From the NCBI GenBank assembly GCA_018398765.1, contig JAHBMJ010005734.1:12501-76500 (forward strand): 64,000 bases of DNA. Direction: 5' to 3'. The notes under the pieces were generated by a model that saw nothing but the letters and a program-made list of their open reading frames with translations, had not been told where the DNA came from and did not search any database. This stretch comes from Chromera velia. Its lineage: Eukaryota; Sar; Chromeraceae. A program made the position numbers and the translations under genes. Of this stretch, positions 23,151 through 36,010 are shown piece after piece. The stretch's first letter is position 1; each line of letters opens with the position of its first letter.

Positions 23151-24445
23151 GTCGAAGGAGATTCCTTCCAACCTTCTCTCACTCCCTCACCCTCTCTCAC
23201 ATGAAAGATGAAAAGAAAGGAAAGGAAGGGAAACAGATAAAGGGAAACGAAGAAACGGAATGGGAGGGGAAAGAACCACGCTGTTTGCATGACTTCACGA
23301 CTCCATTCTCATCATCCTTTCCGGAGGAGGGCCGAAAGGAAGCAAGAACAAAAGTGAAAACCCCGTCATGGCCCCCCGAGTTCCAAAATCTCTTTGGACT
23401 CGGAGGTGTCGCTAACAGCTCCAGAAAGTCGGGGGTGGCGGTGATCGGATCCCTTTGAGAACGAAACGAAACGAAACGAAACGAGGGAAGACCGAATCGA
23501 TCGATTGGCTTGTGGAGGCATCAGAGGAAGAGACAGACTGCAATGGAGGGAACATCCGTGTGACACTCACAGACAGACAGGCAGAGGAGAAGGGAAAGGA
23601 GGTCGGAGAAGACTCGAACCTTTCCTCACTCCCTCACTCACCCACCCACCCTCTCACATGTGCCATGGAAGGAAAGGGAAGGAAAGGGAAGGGAAACAGC
23701 AAAAGAGAAACGACTGAACGGAAGGGGAAAAGAACCACGCTGTGAGAAGACCAGGCTGCACGAACATCCTCTCATCATCCTTTCCGGAAGGGGGCCGAAA
23801 AAGCGCAAGAGGGAACGTGAGAGCCATACAGTCGTCCCCCGAGTGCCAAAGAAAGAAGGACTTTCTTCCTCAAGAAGAAAAGAAATATCTTTCTTTGGGC
23901 TCTGAGGTGTCACTGACAGCTCCAGAAGGTCGGGTTGCAAAGATATGGGAGGATCCCTTCCCCAACCCCCCCAACCCCAACCACAAACCAACCGAGACGA
24001 AAAGAGGGAAGAACGAATGATCGATCGATCGAAGACAGCAAGCAAAGGAAGGAACACCCGTGTGACACAGACACAGACAGACGGAAGTGACCCAACCGAG
24101 GAGAGAGACGAGAAGGAGAAGAAGGTCGTTGAAGGAAAAGACTCCATCAAACCTTCCGTCACCGTCTCACCCACCCACCCTCTCTCACACGCGACATGAA
24201 AGGAGAAGAGGAGAAAAGACAAAGCGAAAGAGAAGAAGGAAGAGAAGAATGAAGAGAAGGGAAGAAAACGTTCAATCTTCCCAACACACAGCAAGGCAAC
24301 TGTTCTTTCTGTTGTGTATGCATGAAGCCCGCTGGTCCCCGAGGAGAACTTAAACTTTTTGGGTGTGGATCCTTCACCCTGCCGGGAGATGAACCAAACC
24401 AGGTCGGCTCAGGATAAACACCCGGCCACCCCGCTCGATTCACTC

Positions 24446-24537
24446 CGACAGCTGGAGAGATTTGCGTGCGGCCATTCCAAGACAACCTCAGTAAAGCTTC
24501 CCGTGGATTGCCCCAGACGCCAACCGACACGCTCCAG
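24446..24537 (+). repeat. Repeat family A copy
   Basis: Contains AGAGATTTGCGTGCGGCCAT and, about 50 bases on, CCAACCGACACGCTCCAG. Both boxes match the copies at 27001 and 27541. Confidence 0.75.
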
Positions 24538-26208
24538 AAGTCCCACCCTCAACCCCCGCCAACCCTTCCCAGGAGGAAGGAAGGAGGAAGGGGGAAGAAG
24601 GGAGAGACACCCACTGCTAACACCAGAGAACAAGTCCAGACGCCGGCAGGGAAGGGGGAAGGAAAGAAATTGGAAGGAGAAAAATTCAGCAGAGAGACGC
24701 GAAAACAGTTGCCAAAACTTCTGCTTCCACACCGCCACCAGACTGAATTTATCGGGACCAACGGACGCTTGAAGGAAGGAAGAAAGGAAGAACGAAGGAT
24801 CAATCGGTCGAGGAAGGAAGGAAGGAAAGAAAGAAAGAAGTGAAAGGAGGGAAGGAAGGAGAGAAGAAAATAAAGAAACTGAGGGAACGGAAGACGGCAG
24901 AATGGCCGGAGGAAGAAAATAAACCGTCCTTCTTTTTCGAACATGAGCTCAAATGAAGGCATAGCGAGAAGAGGGAAGGAGAGGTGAAAGAAGGTGGAAA
25001 AGGAAGAAGGGGCGAAGCGGAAACGCTATCAGGAGTCCCGGAGCTCCTAGATTTGGGTGAGACATGGCGAGGAAATCTGGGCTCTCTAAGGCGTCTCCCA
25101 AAAGCTCTTTCGGGCAGCACGTCATGAATGCCCAGTCGCTACCGGTACAGAGCTCTGGGCACGAAGGGGGGGGGGAACGATTTGCAGGCGGAGTGATTAA
25201 TTGTTGAAAAGCGAAGGAAGGGAGGTAGATTCTTCACTGCCGCAGGGTCAAGGCGTTCGCCAAAAACTCATGCAACACCACATAAGCCAAGAACCAGACT
25301 GGAACTTCGCCATGAAAGAGACACAGGAAGAAAGAAAGCATTCATGCAGACAGCCAGGCACTAAAACGTTACAAGTTCGGCACCACACCGTCTTGCCCTT
25401 CCAGAAGGAAAACCGGAAGAAGAACGACCCCATTCGAGGTCCAAGGCATTCATTCTGCATCTCAGAGACTTGCCCTCCAACTTGAAGGAGGACAAACATC
25501 CGATCGGAGTATCGAGAAATGGAAACAAAGCACAAACAGACAGGAAGAGAAACGAGCAAACAAACACACGACGAGAACGCTGCCGATGTCACGTGAGATC
25601 GCTATAAGTCTTCAGAGAGAAGACACAAACAAATCCACCCGAATTGACCTGACGTTCCTTCCCGTCTTCAGCAAGAAGAAGGAAGGAAAGCACTCAGGCA
25701 AGTCAACCGACAACTCAAAGGAGATGAGGCGCACTCGGTCATTCCACGGGCCTCCGTTGCCTCCCCCCATTTCCTCCCTCAACGCCTGAGAGAGAGGGAG
25801 CAAGGGTGGCAGCTTCTTCCCGCAAACACCGACCGAAATACTCCAAAAGACCGTCTCCTGCCTTCCAGGCGAGAAGAGGCCCACAACAGGAATACCAAAC
25901 AAAGCGAACTTTGCAGTATTCCCACCGTCACCAAGCAAACAGCTTGGTTTCTCTTTCTCTTTTATTCTCTACAGCGGAAAAGAAGAAAAACCGAAAGGAA
26001 AGACAGGTGAGTCACTAAGTCAGGCAACAGAAGAGCAGAGAAGGAAGGCCCTTCACACACACCCCACTGCTGCGACGACCCATCATAACTCAGTCGATTT
26101 CCAAACCGGCAAGGAAGGAAGGGAAAAGGGGACGAAAAAGAAAAAAAAAAACGAACATCGATCGTTCACGGAGAGGTCAATATGGACAGCTACACCGATC
26201 CCGAGTTA

Positions 26209-26306
26209 AGGCTTCAGAGATCTGCACCCGGTCATGCTGCAAGAGTACCTGAGTAAACCTCCAGGCGGGGCAAATCATCTGACAGACACCGACCAAAGTG
26301 CTCCAG
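26209..26306 (+). repeat. Repeat family A, diverged copy
   Basis: CTTCAGAGATCTGCACCCGG followed by TCATGC, then ACACCGACCAAAGTGCTCCA. The order and spacing fit the family, but the first box is degraded. Confidence 0.5.
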
Positions 26307-26532
26307 TGGAAAGAGGAAAAGAGAACAAAAGAGAAGAGAACGACCTCTATCTGATCCAGCTAACCCCCCCAAACGCATTGAATGGATTCACGAACAACAG
26401 CAGGAACCAGGAGGGAAAAGAGGAGGAAGGGGAGAAGAGGGGGGAAAGACGTCGAGCGACACAAAGAAGGGGCAAGTAAAGATACTTACCCACCCACCCA
26501 CCCGGCCGCCCACTGAAAGGCGGGGGGGGGGG

Positions 26533-26559
26533 NNNNNNNNNNNNNNNNNNNNNNNNNNN
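26533..26559. other. Assembly gap of 27 N inside a G homopolymer
   Basis: The Ns are preceded by 11 G and followed by 19 G. This is most likely an unresolved G run, not a true gap of known length. Confidence 0.95.
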
Positions 26560-27000
26560 GGGGGGGGGGGGGGGGGGGACCTTCCTTGCTTTGCAGACAA
26601 CTGCACTCACAGCAATTTGAAAGAAAGAAAAAAAGAAAAACAGAACGAAAGAACGAAGGAAAGAAGAAAGAGAAAAAAAAAGCAGGAGGACTACAACACC
26701 CCCCCACCTGAGGGAAGAGAAGAGAGAGAAAGATGAAATGAGACTCCAACCTTCCCTCAGTCACCCACCCTCTCTCACATGCGAAATGAAGAAAAAAGAG
26801 AAGAGAAAGAGAAGAAGAAGAAGAAGAAGAAGAAGAAGTTCGATCTTTCCAACGCACATCGAGGCCACCGTCATCTGTCGCCTGCTGGTCCCCGAGAAGA
26901 GGGGGAGAAGCTTTTTTTCCCTTCTGATGGTGTGTGTGAGTTCTTCCTTCAAGCGCCTGAATGCCTCTCAGACTAGGTCGCATGGACAACTAGCCGGATA

Positions 27001-27081
27001 CAGACAGCTCCAGAGATTTGCATGCGGTCATTCCCGCGAGACAATACCGCCTCAAGCTAAGGACACAACCGGCATGCTCCA
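27001..27081 (+). repeat. Repeat family A copy
   Basis: CAGCTCCAGAGATTTGCATG then CGGTCATTCC, followed about 35 bases on by ACACAACCGGCATGCTCCAG. Confidence 0.75.
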
Positions 27082-27540
27082 GGAGTCTCCCTCCACCCCC
27101 CAAAAGAATGGGAGAGGAGGGAGTGGAATGGGAAGGGGGAACGAAAAGGGAACAACAAGTCAAGCGATGAGAAAACGGAGACCCTGCCAAGCTGAGCGAC
27201 GAGGACAGAATGAGGGGTCGGGAGAGAGACCCCACGCTCCTCTCACTCACCCACCCACCCTCTCTCTCACGCACGACATGCCAGGAGAGAAAAGGAAAGC
27301 AGAGAAAGAGAAGGAAAGAGGGCGGAAAAGAAGAGGCGTCCGGGGAGGGCTTGGGCCTTGACTCTTTCCATGCGAAAGGAGAGAGCCAGAGCTTGCAGAG
27401 TAAAAACGCTGTCGGGGGCGGACTGGGCTTTGACTTTTTTCCTCTCTCCGGAAGAAAGCCAGAAGAAGCCAGCAGGGCCTTCCCAGAGCACCAAAGAAAC
27501 TTCAAAGTGATTGATGCACTCACTGAAGTCTGCGCTCCAA

Positions 27541-27655
27541 ACAGTTACCGGCAGCTCCAGAACTTCGCGTGCGGTCATTCCGCAAGACACCTTCAGCAAA
27601 ACAAACTGTCTGTCTTTTTCGCGAATTGTCGCGGACACCAACCAACACGCTCCAG
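27541..27655 (+). repeat. Repeat family A copy
   Basis: CAGCTCCAGAACTTCGCGTG then CGGTCATTCC, followed by ACACCAACCAACACGCTCCA. The spacer between the boxes is longer than in the 27001 copy and not by a multiple of three, so no shared reading frame is kept. Confidence 0.75.
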
Positions 27656-28308
27656 TCGTCTCTGACTCCAACCAACCCCCGAAAAGAGAAAGGAGGAGTC
27701 GGACAAGAGTGCGACTTGACAGGTATCCACCCAAATACTTCGTTCCGTCAACAGACACCTGCTTGGCCTGCATTCTCTTTTTGTTTGTTTGTTTGGCGAA
27801 TCAAAAGACGAACAAAGGAGAAATACGGAAAAGAAACGGGCAAGGTTAGGATAAAGACGGAGAAGGAAGATGAAGAAACAATACTTCAGAACGAGATTTT
27901 GTGACCCTGCTGCTGCTGCTGCTGCTGTTTGGAACTTTCCTTCCTTTCACAAAGAGTGAAAAGAAGTGGAGAGGAGAGGAGAGGAGAGGAGAGGAGAGGA
28001 GAAGAGAGAAGAAGAGAAAGAGAGGTCTGTCTCTCTTCTCTCCCAACGAACCTTTCTTCTCTCTTTCATGACCTCTCTCCTCTCACTCACTCACACATAC
28101 GAGAAGGGAATTTAGGGTCAGCGACGAGTGAAGGAACAGAAAGATTACCTTTCGCCTCTTTCTTTCTCTCTCTCTCTCTGTTCCTGTCTGCACGTCGCTT
28201 TCTGTCTGTCTGTTTGTCTATCTTTCTGTCGACATCTGATTGCGAAAAGAGCCAAGCACGAATTCACCCCTCCCCATCCTCCCAGGAGAGGAAGCGAAAG
28301 AAATCGCA

Positions 28309-28515
28309 CAGACAGACCCTCTCTGCAACAGCAATCGCTGCACAGCCAACAAGCTCTCAATCAGTCACAGTCCTGTCCCCCCTCTCCTCTCATCGATTGA
28401 AGGAAGCAGAAGACTTCAGTCGGGACAGAAACCGGCAGACCGACTGAGCGTGTCACTGAGCGTGTCACTGCTGCTACGCAGTGTCATTGCTGCTCTCACA
28501 TGCTGACACGCACAC
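28309..28515 (+). repeat. Repeat family B, copy 1 (about 200 bp)
   Basis: Begins with CTCTGCAACAGCAATCGC, passes through TCATCGATTGAAGGA and GGGACAGAAACCG, and ends GTCATTGCTGCTCTCACATG. Four copies of this block lie within 2.9 kb. Confidence 0.85.
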
Positions 28516-28930
28516 ACAATAGCGCATCTGTAAGCAAAAGGCAAAGGGGGAAGAGGAGCAAACAGACCCAAAAAACCACAGGGGCGGCTGACCGACGATC
28601 AATCCCCCCCCAGGCGGTGAGCTAAACGCATCACTTCATAGGGTCTGCAAATAGATTTGGCGAGACGAGAAAATAACGCTTTTGGTCGAAGATAAGATGG
28701 TCTCGTCGACGCCGAAGTCACAACCAAAAGCTCAAAGAGATCGCACCCAGCCAGCAACCTTGCGTGTTACAGTCGGGAGGATCGCGAAGACCAGCCGAAA
28801 TGCTCCAGGGAGGCGCCTCCCGCTTGCAAACGCATGCACAAAGGGCTTAACGAGCATTCACTTCGTCCCCTCTTTCCCGCTTTTCGCAAGGATGGAATAG
28901 GAAGAAAAAGAAGAAGCAAACGGAAAACCG

Positions 28931-29140
28931 CACAAACCCTCTCTGCAACAGCAACCGCCGCACAGCAAACGAGCGACTCAGTCAGCTCCCAATCCGTCAA
29001 AGGCCTCTCCCCCCTCATCGTGCGTCGATTGAAGGAACCAAAGCAATTAAGAGGGGACAGACACCCACAGACCCAGTGGGGGCATGTGTCACTGCTGCGA
29101 CGCGGCGTTATTGCTGCTCTCACATGCTGCCATGCACACG
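28931..29140 (+). repeat. Repeat family B, copy 2
   Basis: CTCTGCAACAGCAACCGCCG at the start and TTGCTGCTCTCACATGCTGC at the end, with the GTCGATTGAAGGAACCAAAG core in between. Confidence 0.85.
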
Positions 29141-29779
29141 TATACAAACAGAACAGAAAGCAGAAGCCAAGGCAGAAGAAAAGTCAACAGACGGCAAAGG
29201 AAGAAGACGCAGACCAGCGATCGACCTCTCCTTGAAGGAAGAAGGAACGACCTGACGGCACCAGTCCATCTGATTGATCTGCATTTCAGTGGAACGAGAC
29301 GAAAAGAAAACGCTCTCGGTGCGACCAGGCGGCTGTCGTCGCTCCTCACAGAGACAGACATGCGAGGCAGGAGAGACTCTCTGTCCTTCCTTTCGAGGTT
29401 CCGTTTTCTTACCGGTAAGAAACCGGCTGGGCGGTCGGTCACTACCAAAAGCTCCGTAGGGAATCGCATTCAGCGAACAGCGGTTCGATCATAAATCGAA
29501 CCGCCGACCAGCCAACATGCTCCAGGCGTCTCCTGCTTCCTTCCAAACGCAGGACGACAGGGGGGGGCATTTCCTTTGACCTTCTTCGTTTTCTTGAGCT
29601 TGCTTCCTTTGATCTCTCTCTCTCTCTCTCTCTCTCTTGCCCTCTCTCTGTATCACATGATAATGCCAAAAGAGCCCGACGCGAAGTCACTCCCCCACCC
29701 GGCCCTCTTCCTTTTCTTTTCAAAGGACACGACTGAAAGAGAAAAGATAGGAAAAGGGAGAAAAGGCAAGAGGCGACAT

Positions 29780-29980
29780 CACACAGACCCTCGCTGCAAC
29801 AGCAACTACTGCACAGCCGACAAGCGACCGAGTCAGCTCCCAATCTGTCAGTGGCATGTCCTTCGTCTGTGTACGGAAAGAATCGAAAGAATTGAGAGGG
29901 GACAGAAACCGACAGACCGACTGGGTGCATGCGTCACCAAGGCTACGCAGTATCATTGCTGCTCCCACATGTCCACACGC
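29780..29980 (+). repeat. Repeat family B, copy 3
   Basis: CGCTGCAACAGCAACTACTG at the start, AATTGAGAGGGGACAGAAAC in the middle and ATTGCTGCTCCCACATG at the end. The second half is nearly identical to copy 4. Confidence 0.85.
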
Positions 29981-30110
29981 ACATGCATTCATCCATTCAT
30001 CCCAACTGGCAGAGGGGACACGCACATGCATTCATTCATCCATTCATCCCAACTGGCAGAGGGGACACGCACATGCATTCATCCATTCATCCCAACTGGC
30101 AGAGGGGAGG
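29979..30110 (+). repeat. Minisatellite, three units of 43-47 bp
   Basis: Three head-to-tail units contain GCATTCATCCATTCATCCCA and ACTGGCAGAGGGGACACG. The middle unit has one extra CATT word. Confidence 0.9.
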
Positions 30111-30940
30111 GGAGGCAGGAGGGAAAGGAAAGGAAAGAACCCCCCTAGCTGCCTCCAACGAAGGTGAAGGGAAGGAAATGCGAAGGCAAAAAGAAAGAAA
30201 GCGATCGGCAAGCGCAAGGAAAGAAAAGCAGACAACCGGCTATCGGTCAATCGACCATTCTCTCGTCGCAACGAACCCGCCACTTGCTTATCTTTTGCAC
30301 AAGCGCATAGAAGGACAACGAAGGCGGATAACGCTAACGGTGTGAGAGGTCAAAGTCCCCTCTCCAGCTACTGACGACTGTACCGAAAGCTCCAGTCTTA
30401 GAGAGAAGAACACTTGCTTGCCGAAAGAATGCCAATTCGTTCAAAGACAGACAGACAGGCAGACATACAGAGAGAGAAAGACGCTCTCTCTCTCTCTCTC
30501 TTCCTATGATCGAGGCCTTCTCCGATTTCGTTCGTTCCTTCTCTGTCAGTAAGTGGTCCGAAAACTCCAAAGGATAAACGCACGCGGTCATTCAGCCAGC
30601 AGCCTCCCTTTCCCCTCGATGGGCCTCCGGACACCTTCAAGCAGAGAAGGGAATCTCACTGACCGGCACCAACCGAAATGCACTCTTTCACACGCTCAAA
30701 CCCCCAAGGAAAGAATAGGTCCCCCCTCTGCCCCCCGATAAGATTCTTTTTGAGGTCATGAAACAGCACACACTCAAACGTCCTTCCCCACCGCCCGCAT
30801 GCACACAGACTCACAACGCCGCTCAAAAAATCATTCGGAGGACGGCACCACACGCACATGCAAGAACAATGCGTAGAAAGGCCAAGCAAGAGCGAACGAA
30901 AGAACCAACGAATGAATGAATGCAGACTCACTCATTTGCA

Positions 30941-31140
30941 GAGCCCGTCTCTGCAACAGCAATCACCGCACAGCCAACGAGCGACAAGAAGTCAGCTCCC
31001 AATCAGTCGAGGTTCCGTCCCCCCTCTCCTCTCATCGATTGAAGGAACCAAAGCAATTGAGAGCTAGGGGACAGAAACCGACAGACCGACTGGGTGCATG
31101 CGTCACCAAGGCTACGCAGTATCATTGCTGCTCCCACACG
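30941..31140 (+). repeat. Repeat family B, copy 4
   Basis: CTCTGCAACAGCAATCACCG at the start, CTCTCATCGATTGAAGGAAC in the core and ATTGCTGCTCCCACACG at the end. Confidence 0.85.
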
Positions 31141-31649
31141 CATGAAGAAGGGACACTCATCCCATTCAGACAGGACAAGAGAAGAAAAGGGAAAGTGGAA
31201 GCGGGGTGCACCAGAAAGTGCCGAAGTATCCCGGATGAACCGACGTTACCAAATTGTCCGGTCAGACAACTGAGTGAGTCAGTCAGCCAGGGGACGGTGA
31301 GCGCGAAAGTGAGTGAGTGAGTGAGTGAGTAGTGAGTGCATGAGAGAAGTGAGCACCTCAGCAGAAAATCCAAAGGCCTCTCTCTCTCTGTCAAAGAGAA
31401 GCCAAGAAAAGATCCCACCCACCACTGTGTGCTCTTCGGCAGGCCCAACACCGACAGCCAGAGCGCATCAGGGGCGTGCTGGATCTCTCTCACAGGTCAC
31501 GATGAAAAAATGGAACGACAGCAGAACTTGGGCAGCTAGAGAGAAGAATGGTCAGGAAGGAAGAGAAGACAGTGGGCAGACTCCCTTCTTTTTCCCGTCA
31601 CACCTCAATCTTTTGACTGTCCAGTCTGTGTCGATTTTTCCCTTCCCCT

Positions 31650-34600
31650 CTTCCGCTTCCTCTTCTCTTTACAAAGGGACTCTCAGTCAACCTCCGTGCC
31701 TCCCCTCTTCCCTCAGTCAATCGGTCAGACAGTCGGCACGTCGACGCAACAGAAGTCCCTATGGCAGCCCCGACGCATGAAGAAAGCTGTCCCTCTCTTC
31801 CCTTTCACCCTCTTCTGCTCTCCCCAGGAGGCCTAAGAGAAACACGAGAGGAAAAAGTCCAAGAATGCGGAACTGCTTCACACACGTCACCTGCCACTCT
31901 CACACAGAAAGCATGTAAGAAGAAAGAAAAAAAGGAAGAAAGAGAGAAAGGAAGAAAACAAGTCGGGGCACGAGTCACACAGATTGAACGAAAGGAGAGA
32001 ATGCGAACCCCCGACAGCTCTACACGGCATCGAGTTTCGCTTGCGGTCATTCCCACAGCGAGGACACCGACCAATGCTCAGCTGATCTCTGATTTTTCGG
32101 ACACGAAAGCACCTTCTCTTTCGGACATTCTGTGAAGATGTGCAGTCAGTCAATCAGTCAGTTAGATAAACAAAGAACTTCTTCCCCCCCTTCCTCCATC
32201 TTCACTTCCATACCAGTGACGCAGTAGGGGAACGCCTCTTCCTTCGGTAGGAGAATGAATTGATTGATGAGAAATCCTTCCTTCCCTTCATCCACTCCTT
32301 CTGAGAGAACCTCGTCTCTCTTTCTTTTTCTCTGCATGCCTGAAATGAGGAAGGGAAAAAGAGGGAAGGATTGAAGGAAACGGAATCGGGTGGAGGGAAA
32401 CAGACAGAGGGACGACGCCTGCGAGTAAACTCATCACACGCAGGCTCTCAGGACAAATGGAAGGGGGGGAAGAAGAAAGGGCGAGCAGACAACCGTCCAG
32501 AAGACCCGGACGATCGTCTCTCACCCCTCCCACAAGACAAGGAATGTGGAGAAGAGAAGAAAGAAGAAAGAAGTCCCTTCTTCCTCCTTTCTCTCAGTCA
32601 ATCAACCAACCAACCAATCAATCAACCAGAGCTCCCCCCTCGGCACGCACAAACAGAGACAGACAGTCGGACTACCGGGACGAACCCAGAACGCCTTACT
32701 GAAAGCATCCACCTGCGCAGACGTGCCGCACCGGTCAAAGACAGAGAGAGACGAACCCAGTTCAGTGAAACCAGTCACGGACAGCGAAGACTACCCGCAG
32801 CGCAAGGCTCCTCTGCGACTCCAGAGAGAGAAGGGAAGGGTCGCATGCGATGCTGTTCGCAAAGGGCCGAGGCCAGAGTGCGACGTCATTCCTTCCTTCC
32901 TTCCATCAGAGGACCGACGGAAGCGAAGAAACGAGAACTGTCGACACGGAAGGCCACTCTCACATGACATGCAGAGACAGAGACGGATAGGTGGGTATAC
33001 AAAGACAGATTGCTACTCTTCCTTGCTTCGTGAACACAACAACCCGCACTCTCTCTTTCTTTTTTTTTTTTTCTTTTTCATCTCTTTGAGCAAGAAAAAA
33101 TTGAAGTGGCACAGAGCTCATGAAGATCTACGCACGCCTCAGCCTTTTCCTACGGAGGCGATGACTCGACACGCCCCCTCCCACACGTCGATGCATTCTT
33201 CTTCTCTGCGTGCCTGCCTGCTTTTTCTGCTGCTTTCCGATGCGGGTGAAAGAGAAAACGACTTACCACCGGATTTGCCAGCCTTCCCCCCTGCCGTTCC
33301 GTTCCCAGAACCCCTCCGCGAGAGTGAAGAGGAAAGAAGGAACATGAAAGGAAATTAAGGGAAGCAGACAGATCTGTCGGAGAACCAGAGAGCACCCCCC
33401 CCCACCCGCAGCAGCACCAGCAACGCAGCATACAGGCACCCGCACTGACCCCACCCAGAAAGGGGGAGGTCAAGCGAGTGAGGCAGAGAGACGAGACGAG
33501 ACTAAACGAGGCCGCCCTGTCTCCTGCCAGCCGCCACGCACACTTTCTGCTGCTCTCACATGACCAAATGAAGAAAGTGCACACACACACACACACACGC
33601 TTACACACAAAGAGAGAAAAAGGGGACAGGCTAATCGAAAGAGGGACCAGAGCTGACTGTTCTCGTTTCTTTGAGACAGCCAGAAAGAAAGAAGGGACAG
33701 GACTCAGAGGAATGACAGACAGACAGACGAACATGGTCCGTCTGATCATCACCCCACCCCACCCCACCCCGTCTTACCTGGAGTCAAAAAGGACAGCCCT
33801 GCTCCCTCACTTCTGACAAACACAACCCCCCAGAGACCCACCCCCCGGCACGCACCCCTAAGCAGCAGAGACGAGGAAAATAATGCAGGAGGCAAAAGGG
33901 AAAAACAAACGAAATGGATGCCGTCCTGCCCGGAAGGACAAGACGTCAAGGCAAGCGAGGAGGGAAAAGAAAAGGACAGTTGAGAGGGAACAGCGGACAG
34001 GGAAGAAAAAAGGGTCTCTCTCACATTGACAAAGAAGAAATCCTGCATGCCTCTCCGTCTCTGCTCCATCATGTCACCAATCCGTCGATCGATCGGTTGA
34101 GGCCATTGTGCTGTCTTCCCGCATTCCATCCATGCGCCTCCGTCCGTCCGTCGGTTGACGGACAAGACAGCAGCGGAACCGGGTGCACCACCACGGCCAC
34201 TCCCACACACACACAGAAGAAAGGAAACAGATCAGACAACGACCGAAGTGGAAGTGAAAAGATGTCAAGAACAAGAAAAAAGATCAGGTCACGCGAAAGC
34301 GAACAGTCCCAGTGAGCAGCGCTCAAAGGGATTGATCGCCAGTCGCTCAAAGGTATGCGAACAGGACAAGCATAAAATACCGAGGCGTTTTATGCGCTGT
34401 CATACGGAACATCATCATCCTCATGACGTCCGGTATGAACAGCCGGTGGAGTGGTCTTTTCCTTTCACGACCAGTGTGTACCGCTCCTTCTCTTTTTGTG
34501 ACTTTCTGTCTGTCTGTGCGTGTATCAACGGTGGCGGGAGGTCCGGGCAGGAAGAGAGAAAAGGCGAAAGAGGGAGTCTTTGTGAACTTCTGGATAGGGG

Positions 34601-35971
34601 AGTATGAAATGACGAAATGACGGACAGGAAGGCCAAAGAAGAGATGAAATTTTGAACGGCGCCCTCCTCTCCCTCTCATCTCTGAATTCTCCTACCACCC
34701 TCTCAGTCAGACCTCCACACAGGATGCGAAAGTCGAAAGAAGAAGGGAAGGAAAGCCGAGACAACAAAACAGGAGAGAAAAGACTGTGTTCAGCGATATA
34801 AGACGGGCGGAAAAACGCTTGCTGACAAGCAACACAAGCCGGGAACAGACAGGCGGAGCCTGCCCACTCTCTCTTGTCGCTATTTCAACAGGCTCAAGGG
34901 GCGAAGAACCAACGAAGAGGGGAACGCGGTCTGTCGGCTTCACTGACTGACTGATTGATTGACTGATTGACTAGATGACAACCCCTGAGAGACTCTCGCT
35001 GCCCTTCCACGCTTCTTTCATGTCCCTGCAAAAGGGAAAGGAAAGAAGGGGGAACGGACGTATACCGAAGAAGTCTCAGAGAGGAAGAGAGAGAATCCCT
35101 CGCACCACTTTTTCGCCACTCTGTGACTCAGACAGCGAGAGAAAAGGGGTGTCCCTCACTCGCACATGAACATGAAACCACCATCTAAACGCGTACTGAA
35201 AGGAAGGAAAGCAAGAGGAACGAAGGAAAGCGAAATGGAAAAGGCTACCGGCCACCGGTCCGTCTCAGACACCTGAGCCAAAAAGGCGGCCACTCAGTTG
35301 CTCAGTCAGAGGAACGCAGCCAGGCAACCTGGAGGGAGGTTCCGTTTGGAGCACAACACCCCCAGGGACCCCAACCGTTTGGTCGTAGCGTCTGCACCAT
35401 CAATAAGAGGTACAACCTAGCTGCTCAAGGAAAAGGCGCAGGACGGAAACCGTCTCACTTGTTCGGACGGAAGGGGAAAGGGCGGACAGACCTTAGATGG
35501 GGGGGGGCAGTTGCACCCGCAGGAGAAGCAGCAGCAGTAGCAGAAGAAGAAGAAGACGACCACCGACCGAGACCTTCATCCAGTCAGCGATCTAGAGACG
35601 AACAAGCGAAGGGACAGTGCAGGTCGGGTATTGCCCTTCCCTTTCTGTCCTCGCAAATTCGTCTCTCTCACATGCACACACGAAAGGGCGTAAGCGCCAC
35701 TCCACTGCTCAGGTGGAAGGAGAAGGAAAGAAGGAAGGAAGCAAGAAAGGAGCTGCCCCTTGAGCATCGAATTTTGTCTCTTTGATTTCTCAGTGGTGTT
35801 CAGACAGGAATCAAGGGAAGGGTAAAGGAAAGAAGGAGAGATGATGCATTCAAACAAAGCGGTCCCTCCCTCGACCCATTAAACCCTCAATCGAACCGAA
35901 CACCCCCTCACCGGAGAGAAGGGAAGAAGAACAAAGAGAAATTCAAAGCAACAAGGAGCACCTGAGGGCCC

Positions 35972-36010
<39 letters not shown>

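Larger units (their letters stand above)
23151..28308. other. Purine-rich repeat region with phased motifs
   Basis: No gene is recognised. On the minus strand, blocks of the form CATG, a few bases, TGTGAGAGAGGGTGGGTG recur near 23195, 23655, 24185, 26775 and 27265. Copies of family A alternate with them. Microsatellites include GAAAC (23463-23482), GGAA (24770-24840), GAA (26813-26838), CTG (27909-27928) and GGAGA (27968-28003). Long frames here, such as one of 218 codons at 23638-24294 on the minus strand, are low-complexity readings of these repeats. Confidence 0.6.
28516..31649. other. Region between and after the family B repeats
   Basis: No gene is recognised. Besides three further family B copies and a 43-bp minisatellite, it has TC runs near 29611-29638 and 30483-30502. 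GAGTGAGTGAGT runs near 31308-31335. Short CCAACATGCTCCAG or CCGAAATGCTCCAG boxes near 28795 and 29512 are partial members of family A. Confidence 0.55.

Noticed and set aside
23638-24294. 218-codon minus-strand frame and similar long frames at 20-31 kb
   Set aside because: Highly biased in composition (Ser/Phe/Leu on one strand, Lys/Arg/Glu on the other). They overlap dispersed repeats whose copies do not keep the frame.
32546-33358. 270-codon plus-strand frame in the left arm with a 303-codon counterpart in the right arm
   Set aside because: Shared because the arms are duplicates. The two versions end differently and other frames are equally conserved, so there is no sign of selection for protein.
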